Shown: in pieces, positions 20,542 to 29,021 of the stretch
How the letters are laid out: every line of letters starts with the position of its first letter
How positions within the stretch are numbered: the stretch's first letter is position 1
DNA from: Tritrichomonas foetus
Taxonomy: Eukaryota; Parabasalia; Tritrichomonadida; Tritrichomonadidae
Direction: 5' to 3'
Length of the DNA: 52,794 nt
Assembly (NCBI GenBank): GCA_001839685.1
Contig: MLAK01000867.1
Span: forward strand, 1-52,794
Made by a program: the position numbers and the translations under genes
Notes under the pieces: generated by a model
Databases searched by the model: none
The model's input: only the letters and a program-made list of their open reading frames with translations
Told to the model about the DNA's origin: nothing

Positions 20542-21302
20542 TTGACTTGTTTGTTTTTGTTATTTAAAAAATTATACATTCATACTTTTTCTTTGATGTG
20601 ATTTGATTTTAATCTACTTTTGATTCCGAAAAAGAATCGAGAAAAAAAAGTATTTTATGAAGTTGGAATGAACGATGATGAATTGAAATATCCAATATAA
20701 TAATTATTTCTACCATTTAAATATATCTTTTTGTCTTCATCAGTCAAATTAATAATTTGGTTGACAAAAGTTTTATTTCACTAATATTTTGATTTATACG
20801 TATATAATTATGTATCAAAATCTTAATGAAAGTAAAAATAACTGTTAAAGAGGATTTGGTTCTCATGAAAAAAAGAGACATATGATGTGAACTTTTTTAG
20901 TATTTATATGGACATATCACCATCGATTTTTATTTGAAAAATCACCCGATATTATCACCCACTTTTTCAAAATCCAAAATATAAACGTATTTACTTTTCT
21001 TATTTTTCTCACAATTCACACGATCATTCGAACAAATATTAATTCAAATAAAATTTCGCATTACCATATTCACCAATAATTCACCTTATGATATTCTTTG
21101 TAATACAATTCATAGAAATTCACTTCATTCATAGAAAAATTCAAATAATATAATTCCTAATGGGAAAGAAAAATGGAGCCATTTCAGAGACATCTTTCAT
21201 ATAAATAAAAAAAAAGAAAACTATAAAGCTGTGAAAAAGTGTAAAGAATAAATTATTAGAAATTTATGTAGTATAAAGTAGTTAAAAAGTGGACAGGTCA
21301 TA
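20542..21302. other. AT-rich intergenic DNA, no gene seen
   Basis: About 760 bp between two plus-strand genes, AT-rich, with several TCAC and TCAT words but no protein-like frame. GGTCATA at 21296-21302 directly adjoins the initiator of the next gene. Confidence 0.5.
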
Positions 21303-21307
21303 TCATT
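21303..21307 (+). promoter_or_regulatory. Initiator (Inr) of the reticulon-like gene
   Basis: TCATT with +1 A at 21305, 9 nt before ATG 21314. It supports ATG 21314 over the in-frame TTG one codon upstream. Confidence 0.6.
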
Positions 21308-21313
21308 AGTTTG

Positions 21314-22132
21314 ATGTCTGATAATTCCAGCTCATACGACGCCGACGAAGTCCCAGCTGCCGCTCCAGCTGCCCCACCAGCTTCATCCTGCTCAGTTAAT
21401 GGTGGATGCTGCTCAAAGTGCCCATTCTCTAAATTGGCCCCAGAAAATATTGAAGCCACCCTTCAACGCAACTCAGCCTGCATTGAAGAATTCCAAGGTG
21501 CACTTTTCTTCCGCCGCCCAATTGCCTTTGCCGTTCTTTTAGTTTCAGTCAACTTCCTCTTCTTCCTCCATCGCACATTGAACTTATCATTCTATGCCAA
21601 AGTCTGCCTTTGCTCTCTCTGCTACCTCGCCTACCAACTCATCCCAACCTCCCTCAAGTCTACAGTCAAGGCCGTCCTCTTCCCAGGAACCCTCGCCAGA
21701 GGTGGATTAAATGATCCAGACAGAATCCGCGACACAAACGAACTCGTTCCAAAACTTAACGCTGTCCTCGCTCCATTCTTCACACTCGCCAAAATCGTCC
21801 GCAAGCTTTCCGAAGATGACTCAGTTGTTGGACTTGCCATCTATGGATCAATCTTCCTCTGCCTCTTCATCATCACAGCCGCCGTCGACTTCTTCTGGCC
21901 AATCGTCATTGTCACAAACCTCGCCCTCATCCTCCCAGGAGTCCTCACACGCCCACAAGTCCTCCCATACGTTGAGAAGGCCCGCCAAGCATGCTGCGGT
22001 GGATGCCAGGCCGAGCAACAACCAGCCGAAAAAGTTGTCGAAGCAGTTGCCGCAGCCGCCGAACATGCTGCCGAAGCTGTTCAGGAAGCAGCAGCAGCAG
22101 TCGAAGAAGCCGTTCAAGAGGCAACAGAATAA
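21314..22132 (+). CDS. Reticulon/ARL6IP1-like ER membrane-shaping protein
   Basis: Encodes 272 residues. After a disordered Ala/Pro start and a Cys-rich patch (CSVNGGCCSKCP, about 26-38), two long hydrophobic hairpins appear at about 70-115 and 170-215. They are separated by a soluble linker (LNDPDRIRDTNELVPKLNAVL), the layout of a reticulon-homology domain that wedges into the ER membrane and curves tubules. The second hairpin ends ...LILPGVLTRPQVLPYVEKA, resembling the reticulon end (VPxxYExxQ..ID). The C-terminus is a 45-residue Ala/Glu/Val amphipathic helix preceded by a second Cys cluster (CCGGC). Codons strongly favour C in third position, unlike neighbouring genes, so high expression is likely. 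REEP or PRA1 proteins are alternatives. Confidence 0.7.
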   Translation: MSDNSSSYDADEVPAAAPAAPPASSCSVNGGCCSKCPFSKLAPENIEATLQRNSACIEEFQGALFFRRPIAFAVLLVSVNFLFFLHRTLNLSFYAKVCLCSLCYLAYQLIPTSLKSTVKAVLFPGTLARGGLNDPDRIRDTNELVPKLNAVLAPFFTLAKIVRKLSEDDSVVGLAIYGSIFLCLFIITAAVDFFWPIVIVTNLALILPGVLTRPQVLPYVEKARQACCGGCQAEQQPAEKVVEAVAAAAEHAAEAVQEAAAAVEEAVQEATE

Positions 22133-22230
22133 CTGCGAGAGTAAAATGACTCATTTTCACTTCTTTTCTTCAATTTTGTTTCTAACTTGCTTTTTTCTTG
22201 ATTCACTATCTTGTTCAGCACCATGATGTG

Positions 22231-23062
22231 GATGAAAGAATGAATGATACAAAGAATGAATGATATAAAGAATGAATGATNNNNNNNNNNNNNNNNNNNN
22301 NNNNNNNNNNNNNNNNNNNNNNNNNNNNNNNNNNNNNNNNNNNNNNNNNNNNNNNNNNNNNNNNNNNNNNNNNNNNNNNNNNNNNNNNNNNNNNNNNNNN
22401 NNNNNNNNNNNNNNNNNNNNNNNNNNNNNNNNNNNNNNNNNNNNNNNNNNNNNNNNNNNNNNNNNNNNNNNNNNNNNNNNNNNNNNNNNNNNNNNNNNNN
22501 NNNNNNNNNNNNNNNNNNNNNNNNNNNNNNNNNNNNNNNNNNNNNNNNNNNNNNNNNNNNNNNNNNNNNNNNNNNNNNNNNNNNNNNNNNNNNNNNNNNN
22601 NNNNNNNNNNNNNNNNNNNNNNNNNNNNNNNNNNNNNNNNNNNNNNNNNNNNNNNNNNNNNNNNNNNNNNNNNNNNNNNNNNNNNNNNNNNNNNNNNNNN
22701 NNNNNNNNNNNNNNNNNNNNNNNNNNNNNNNNNNNNNNNNNNNNNNNNNNNNNNNNNNNNNNNNNNNNNNNNNNNNNNNNNNNNNNNNNNNNNNNNNNNN
22801 NNNNNNNNNNNNNNNNNNNNNNNNNNNNNNNNNNNNNNNNNNNNNNNNNNNNNNNNNNNNNNNNNNNNNNNNNNNNNNNNNNNNNNNNNNNNNNNNNNNN
22901 NNNNNNNNNNNNNNNNNNNNNNNNNNNNNNNNNNNNNNNNNNNNNNNNNNNNNNNNNNNNNNNNNNNNNNNNNNNNNNNNNNNNNNNNNNNNNNNNNNNN
23001 NNNNNNAAAGAATGAATGATGTAAAGAATGAATGATACAAAGAATGAATGATATATAGAATA
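22231..23062. repeat. 16-bp minisatellite with central assembly gap
   Basis: Copies of the 16-bp unit TACAAAGAATGAATGA (variants TATAAAG, TGTAAAG) are visible on both sides of a run of 726 Ns (22281-23006). The gap is probably filled by more of the same array, which a short-read assembly could not span. The array separates the convergent reticulon-like and PDI-like genes. The true copy number is unknown. Confidence 0.85.
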
Positions 23063-23153
23063 ATATTTAACCAAGGGTGTGATTATATTTATATTCCGAG
23101 ATAGTTCATAAAATAAAAATAAAAAAATGAAAATACTGTCTCTATTCTTTTAT

Positions 23154-24653
23154 TTACAGATCAATTTTGATTTCTTCGTCATCACGGAATTTTTCAATTA
23201 GGAAGTTCTTTGTTGACTTTGATAAATCTCTCTTCACGAGTGGCAAAACTTCGCCGAGCATCGCTTTGAATCCATTTGTGGTATTCAATTTGTGGTATTT
23301 CTTATTAGTTTTTGATGGGTACAACAACAGTGTAACCTCATCAAAGTTGAAGGGAACTGTCACCTTTTGGGTATTTTGAGTGGCTGGGTTGAAAAGGAAA
23401 AACTCTATTCTCGTCGAATTTACGAAAATGTCTCTCAAGTGGCACAGCATTTCGTATATCTGGAAGTAATTATTGGAGTCAGTTTGAGGGTTTCCAAATA
23501 ATACAAATAATGCTGTTGTATCATATTCTCTTAATTCTTTCGACGAAATAAAACTAACTGGCTTAGTATTCTTATATCCAAACTCTATCGTCTTCTTCTC
23601 AATTTGGTCAAGCATTTTCATTTGCGACTTCATCCAAATTCGAACATCAGTTGGATTGATATCACCTTTATATAGAAATGGAACATTTTTAGGATTGTTT
23701 GGATCGTTTTTGAATGCAATAAAATAAGGTTGTGTTGGTTTTCTTATTCCAACCAATTTTGCAAGGTCAAAACAGTCCAAAAATTCACCATATTCATATA
23801 AAACAGAATCACCAAAAATCTTATTGCAATGATTCAAAATTCTTGAAACTTGATGAGCATGGTTTTCATCATGATTTTGAACAAATCCGAATAGAATCCA
23901 TTGTGTTTGTGCTGAGGACCAAGCAAGTTGATTATTATGAATTTGGTGAACTGTTGGAATAAGAAGTTTTTGTAACTTTTTGATATCATAACTTTTGAAT
24001 AAATACGTTTTTTCTTCAAACGGAAAAGTTAACTGAATAATAGGGAATTCAGATATTCCTGCTTTTTTTGCAAGATTTGAATCTGAAACTAGGCCGATCA
24101 TCTTCATATATGATTGAACGTTTAAGTTATTATACAATTCATTAAAAAAGGAATTATCTTGATATGAATACACAATAATATTAAAAGGCTTGATTTTCTG
24201 GAATTGTTCTAACTTTTTGAGATGGATTATAGGCTCGTATTTTTGAGGAATTTCTGCAGAATTTTGATTATTTTGGTGACTATTTGGATTTGAATTTAAT
24301 GCGTTTAAATCGCTTATAAATTTGCTTAAAGCGTCCTCCGTCCAATCTCCTTCGTAATTTCCAGCGAATGCTCCGTGTTTGAAAACGAGAATATCTGGGT
24401 TGAAAATAATCGGATATTTTTTGAGTACGCTCGGACTGGCGCCAAAATCGCATCCAACGACAGTAACTGATCGATAGAAATTGGAGTAGAGGCTATCAAA
24501 AATCGACGTGTATTCTGATAGACTCGGAAAATTCCCCGAGAAAAAGAGAACGACAACCAATTCTTTCTTCTTCAAGAGTTTTGATAAGGATTCATCATCG
24601 GTCACTGTAAAGAGGTTTGATGAGGCGAAATAAAAGAGAGAGAATAAAAACAT
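23154..24653 (-). CDS. PDI-like ER protein with several thioredoxin folds and no CXXC
   Basis: Encodes 499 residues. Residues 1-15 form a short hydrophobic signal peptide. The first thioredoxin fold (about 18-125) has VVVLFFSGNFPS where an active PDI has WCGHC, so it cannot do disulfide exchange; the cis-proline region (KKYPIIFNPDILVFKHGAF) and GNYEGDWTEDALSKFI end are kept. At least two further thioredoxin-like folds follow (about 145-245 with EFPIIQLTF; 250-345 with TQPYFIAFK), and possibly a fourth. The C-terminus is KIDL, a plausible variant of the KDEL retrieval signal. A redox-inactive chaperone or PDI adaptor in the ER lumen is likely. The sequence before the ATG has TCACCTT, only a near match to the initiator. 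Confidence 0.75.
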   Translation of the reverse strand: MFLFSLFYFASSNLFTVTDDESLSKLLKKKELVVVLFFSGNFPSLSEYTSIFDSLYSNFYRSVTVVGCDFGASPSVLKKYPIIFNPDILVFKHGAFAGNYEGDWTEDALSKFISDLNALNSNPNSHQNNQNSAEIPQKYEPIIHLKKLEQFQKIKPFNIIVYSYQDNSFFNELYNNLNVQSYMKMIGLVSDSNLAKKAGISEFPIIQLTFPFEEKTYLFKSYDIKKLQKLLIPTVHQIHNNQLAWSSAQTQWILFGFVQNHDENHAHQVSRILNHCNKIFGDSVLYEYGEFLDCFDLAKLVGIRKPTQPYFIAFKNDPNNPKNVPFLYKGDINPTDVRIWMKSQMKMLDQIEKKTIEFGYKNTKPVSFISSKELREYDTTALFVLFGNPQTDSNNYFQIYEMLCHLRDIFVNSTRIEFFLFNPATQNTQKVTVPFNFDEVTLLLYPSKTNKKYHKLNTTNGFKAMLGEVLPLVKRDLSKSTKNFLIEKFRDDEEIKIDL

Positions 24654-25039
24654 ATTGGAAGGTGAAATTCTAATAAAATTTTGATGTTGTGAATTGTCCT
24701 AAAATGTCAAAATTTATATTTTTAGGTGAAAATTGGTCAATTTATTGAACTCTCTATTTTGGCCGGTATTCAAATATGTAAAATGCGGGAAAATCATTGA
24801 AAAAGTTTCTCCGGCGATAATCATCCTCTTTCACTTTTTTTTATCGCATCAACTCTATGAGTAGAAATATATTTCAATTCTTTTAATCTGCTTTTATTTT
24901 AATTTGAATAATCTTTTTTTCCAGTAAGTAAAAAAGTATTTAATTATCTGATCAAATTACTCAAATTATAAATTCTGGAAACTATCATTTCAAATCAATA
25001 CATAAAAATATATATAATGTTTAATATATACATAGAATC
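24654..25039. other. Intergenic DNA, no gene seen
   Basis: 386 bp between two minus-strand genes, AT-rich; it holds the promoter of the PDI-like gene and the 3' flank of the kinase gene. Confidence 0.5.
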
Positions 25040-28000
25040 TTATCCAGTTGATTGACAAGGAGTTCCATTGATATCACAGAAACAGCGTCCGTCTGGAATT
25101 ATTCCTAAATCAATAATTTCATGACCAAAGTGGCACCACCTAGCACAACAGCAGCATATTTTTGGCCCACCGACAATTCCACATGTTAAACATTCGAAAA
25201 AGTGGTTTGTCCAAGCATGTTCTTCTGTCTTATTTTCGAAATTTTGACATTTTGTTGGTTTTTTAACAATAAATTTCTGGTTGAGCTCCTTTAGTCTCTT
25301 TTCAGCATCAATGGAATAAACTGAAGCTGCTTTTTTGTATAGGGAAATTGCAGTTTGAAGATTCTTTCGACCAAATTGGTAACCTTTTTCAACTTCAGAT
25401 GCAATGATGTAAGTCGCTTCGGAAATACCACAATTTGAGGCAAATTGGAAATAATGTTTTGATTCAATTACTCTATTATGTTTGTAACAATAAAGTCCAT
25501 ATTGAAAATTAGCAACTGGATTTCCAGATTGTGCAGCATTTTTCATTAAAGAAACAGCGCTTCGCATATTTTTATTATTTCTAAAATCATACAAAGCCAG
25601 TCTAAACATTGATAATGGACAATTTTTCTTCACACCAATCAAATAATGATTTATTGCTTTATCTATCGTTTGTATGGTTCCACCTATTCCAAATTCGTAA
25701 ATAAGTCCAAGTTGAGAAAATGATGGATTTATTTCACGTGATTTTTCAGCTTTTTGATAATAAATAATTGCTTTGTGGATGTCTCTTTTGGCATTAATAC
25801 CCAAAAAGTATTCATTTGCAGCAATCAGAGCAGCAGGTATATTATTTTTCTCAGCTGCATATACAATTCTTTTAAAACCTGATTCAAAATTACCTTCGTT
25901 TATTTCCATAATACCAAGTTCATAATTAGCCATATCATTATTTAATGCAGATGACTGTAAAAAATATTCTCTTGCTAAATTTATATCTTTGTCCACAAAA
26001 TCACCTTCTAAATGCATTTTCCCGACGAAGTATAGCGCAGCATTATGTTTCTGATCTGCAGATTTTTTAAAGTATTTGTAAGCTTTTGCTTTATTCACTG
26101 GTACACCATCACCATCATAATACATTTTACCTAACATGAATTGTGAAAAAGTATTCTGTGAAATTTTTACTTGTTTCATATATTGGTAACCGATTTCTAA
26201 GTTTTTGTCTACATATATTCCTTTCAAATGCATCATTCCTAATTCAAAAAGACATGGAACAGAACTTCCATTTGCGCCCTTTAAAAACAATTCGTAAGCA
26301 GCTTTGTAATTTTTAAAATTATATTCAATTTTTCCAAGTTGGTAAAAAGCAAAATAATCATCGAGCTCTGAGGATTTCCTAAAATAATGGATTGCCTTTT
26401 CAATGGATTTTTGAACACCCTGTCCACGAATATAAAGTAATCCCAAATTAAATAAAGCTACCCGATTATCTTTTAATGAAGCTCTTTCAAAGCATTTGTA
26501 AGCTTCTTTTAAATCCATATTTACATACTCACCTTTTAAATACATAAACCCTAAATAGCAATTTGCAAAAGAATGTTCTTGTTCAGCAGCTTTTGAAAAC
26601 AATTCAAAGGCTTTCTTTTTATCTTCAGGAAACATAATCCCAGCATAATAAGTATAGCCAAGTTGGAAAATAGATTCGGCCATACCTTTGTTTGCAGTTT
26701 CTATCATAAATTTCACGTCGCCTCTTTCTGGAGGTGGAACAGATTCTTCTTGATTCAAAATATTTACAACTTCTTTAATTTTTTGTGTATTGGCTTTATT
26801 ATAAAACATTTTCTTTTCTATTAAAAGATGAACAAGATAAAAACTTGAACTTCGTTGTTCAGGTGCATTATTCAAGCACATTTTATAAATTTCAATGATA
26901 GATCCATGGTGGACATCAAGCTTTGGTATTTCACCAGATGATCTTTTTTCAATTATATTATTTAATCCTAATTGTGCATAATCATTATATCCAGTACAAA
27001 TTTCATATAAAACTAATCCAAATGAATATAAATCCGTTTGGAAGCTATAAGTTTCTTCCAGCATTTGTTCAGGTGACATATATAAAAATGAACCAGATTC
27101 ATGAATTATTTCTTCTTCACTCAAATATCCACAAGATGTCCCAAAATCACATAAAACTGCATTTCCATTATTATCTAATAGTATATTAGATGGTTTGATA
27201 TCTCGATGCATGATACCATGAGAGTGTAAATAGTCAATAGCATATAAAATTTGTGTGGCAATGATGGTTTTTTCGGTAGGATCATTTAAATGTTTTATTC
27301 TATTTGTCAATTCGCCACCACTCATAAAACTTAATACAATCATATGGATATTTAATTGTCCAGGAGTTTTTTGTGCCATAGTGCCATAAAATTTAACAAT
27401 ACATGGATGGTTTATTTTTTTATATGCTTCTTTTTCTTTATTGAAGTGTTTTTCTTCTTCTGATGGAATGCCAGACTTTCCTCTTCGATTATAAATGTAT
27501 TTTTTAATGCTGAGAAGAAGGCCAGATGGTAAATGAAGAGCCATTATTACTTGTGAAAATCCTCCACTACCAATGGATCTCAATTCAAGGAAATCATTTA
27601 ATCGTAATTCACCAATTTCGGCAGAAAAAAACCTGTTGTCAACGAAATATTTGGTTGGGAAAAAATGACGACGAATATAAAAAATCAAGAAACAAGGTAT
27701 TGTTAAATACAAAAATTCTTGATTAGATAAATTTCCGTTTTCATTGACTTGAAAAGATTGACTAAAATTCTGGTCAGAAATGAAAATTTTTGTAAAATAA
27801 TATTCTGAAAATTTTTCTTTTTCTTGTTGGATTTGTTCTTCAGTTGTTTGGTCAATTTGGCCATCAAATTCTGGAAAATTCATTTTTTGTGATATTTCTT
27901 TATAAATTGTTGGATTAGCAAAAATGGTCGTTGTTTCTTTTAGTAAATTTAGAATTTCTTTTAAAATAGTAATATTTTCTTGTGTGACAAATAAAACACA

Positions 28001-28261
28001 ATTATGTGATTGAGACATGAAACAAAAATAAAAACTTTGTGTTTCTTTTGTTAAATAACAATTAATTACAACTAGTGGCTTTAAATTCAAGCTATTTTTT
28101 AAATTTTTAAAGAATTCACTAGAAATTGATGTGAAAATTGATTCAATTTGAAAATTCTTCAAATAATTGACTTTAGTTAGAACGTCCATTGGAAATGAAG
28201 AATTTTCATTCACTGGTTCACCGTTGATCAAAATTTCTGTTTCATTTATTCGATGATTCAT
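25040..28261 (-). CDS. Protein kinase fused to SEL1 repeats and a C-terminal UBR-box zinc finger
   Basis: Encodes 1073 residues. Residues 1 to about 215 are a domain I do not recognise. The kinase domain spans about 223-485: glycine loop IGSGGFSQ, lysine K253 (SIKKY), HRD at 352-354 in MHRDIKPSNILL, DFG at 372-374, SPE at 396-398; all catalytic residues are present, so an active Ser/Thr kinase is expected. About 13 SEL1-type helical repeats follow (525-965; for example FANCYLGFMYLKGEYVNMDL). The last 73 residues match a UBR box: C1005, FFECLTC (C1024, C1027), CCCCARWCHFGHE (C1036-C1043, H1044, H1047), then CFC and C1069. UBR boxes read N-terminal degrons. Kinase-SEL1 proteins are common in trichomonads; the UBR addition is unusual. 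Confidence 0.88.
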   Translation of the reverse strand: MNHRINETEILINGEPVNENSSFPMDVLTKVNYLKNFQIESIFTSISSEFFKNLKNSLNLKPLVVINCYLTKETQSFYFCFMSQSHNCVLFVTQENITILKEILNLLKETTTIFANPTIYKEISQKMNFPEFDGQIDQTTEEQIQQEKEKFSEYYFTKIFISDQNFSQSFQVNENGNLSNQEFLYLTIPCFLIFYIRRHFFPTKYFVDNRFFSAEIGELRLNDFLELRSIGSGGFSQVIMALHLPSGLLLSIKKYIYNRRGKSGIPSEEEKHFNKEKEAYKKINHPCIVKFYGTMAQKTPGQLNIHMIVLSFMSGGELTNRIKHLNDPTEKTIIATQILYAIDYLHSHGIMHRDIKPSNILLDNNGNAVLCDFGTSCGYLSEEEIIHESGSFLYMSPEQMLEETYSFQTDLYSFGLVLYEICTGYNDYAQLGLNNIIEKRSSGEIPKLDVHHGSIIEIYKMCLNNAPEQRSSSFYLVHLLIEKKMFYNKANTQKIKEVVNILNQEESVPPPERGDVKFMIETANKGMAESIFQLGYTYYAGIMFPEDKKKAFELFSKAAEQEHSFANCYLGFMYLKGEYVNMDLKEAYKCFERASLKDNRVALFNLGLLYIRGQGVQKSIEKAIHYFRKSSELDDYFAFYQLGKIEYNFKNYKAAYELFLKGANGSSVPCLFELGMMHLKGIYVDKNLEIGYQYMKQVKISQNTFSQFMLGKMYYDGDGVPVNKAKAYKYFKKSADQKHNAALYFVGKMHLEGDFVDKDINLAREYFLQSSALNNDMANYELGIMEINEGNFESGFKRIVYAAEKNNIPAALIAANEYFLGINAKRDIHKAIIYYQKAEKSREINPSFSQLGLIYEFGIGGTIQTIDKAINHYLIGVKKNCPLSMFRLALYDFRNNKNMRSAVSLMKNAAQSGNPVANFQYGLYCYKHNRVIESKHYFQFASNCGISEATYIIASEVEKGYQFGRKNLQTAISLYKKAASVYSIDAEKRLKELNQKFIVKKPTKCQNFENKTEEHAWTNHFFECLTCGIVGGPKICCCCARWCHFGHEIIDLGIIPDGRCFCDINGTPCQSTG

Positions 28262-29021
28262 TCATCAACGTATCAAACTTTTTCTGATCATTGTCAGAAT
28301 TTAGTGATTAGAAGGTTCGGTCAGTTAACCATATATTAGTTAACATTTCATTCTCAAAAACAAAAAGTCAAAACATAGTTGTCGTACGACAAACTTTTGA
28401 TTATATCACTCAACATACTTTGTGATGATATAGTTGGTCATGATAATTTTGTAAAATAAAATCATGAAGATTCACAGGTGCAGGTTGATAAATTTTAGAA
28501 AAAATTCTATCTCTGCACTAAAAATTTTGTTGATCTTCTGTTTTGTTCTTTGTTACTCACTTTGCAAGCAGATAATTTTTTAGTTTTATGGTTTTCAATC
28601 TAAATAATAAAAACTTACCACAACAAAAAAATTAAAATTCCAAAAGTGGCTCTATTTAAGTGTACTTTCACTATTTCATTTTGCAAATATTAATATCACC
28701 AACAATATGAAATATGATATCAGAGGGTTTTGGTTAGCACATTACAACAAAAGGAAAAATACATGCAAAAAATGGGCAAAAAATAATTTGAATTTATTTA
28801 AGGACTACATGATTAGACTTATGAGTTATTTTCACGTAACTAGAAATTGATATAATGTATCATGACCACACGCAATTCCTTACAACATTCTATATGTGAA
28901 TCATGAAACATGGTTTCTTTGTACCTATCGGTGAGGTTCCTCGATTAGCTTTGCCTTTGAATGTCTTTCATTAATGGAAATAATGAGTAATAATTGAAAG
29001 AAAGAATATAAATTACGATGC
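28262..29021. other. Intergenic DNA with palindrome
   Basis: Upstream region of the kinase gene, AT-rich and without a supported gene. It holds the palindrome at 28379-28392, two GTTAAC words (28324 and 28339) and TTGGTCATGA at about 28434. Confidence 0.5.
28379..28392. promoter_or_regulatory. 14-bp perfect palindrome TTGTCGTACGACAA
   Basis: A self-complementary G/C-containing site 118 bp upstream of the kinase start codon, in otherwise AT-rich DNA. Its form suggests a dimeric regulator site, but this is inference only. Confidence 0.3.

Noticed and set aside
22114..23074. Three ~250-310 residue frames across the N gap
   Set aside because: They exist only because unknown bases are read as open codons; the known ends translate the 16-bp repeat.
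28925..29021. Frame running past the end of the axonemal-type gene (ERHSKAKLIEEPHR)
   Set aside because: Different frame from the gene, which ends naturally at RYSTTYYRTICKPTLQT; no independent start.
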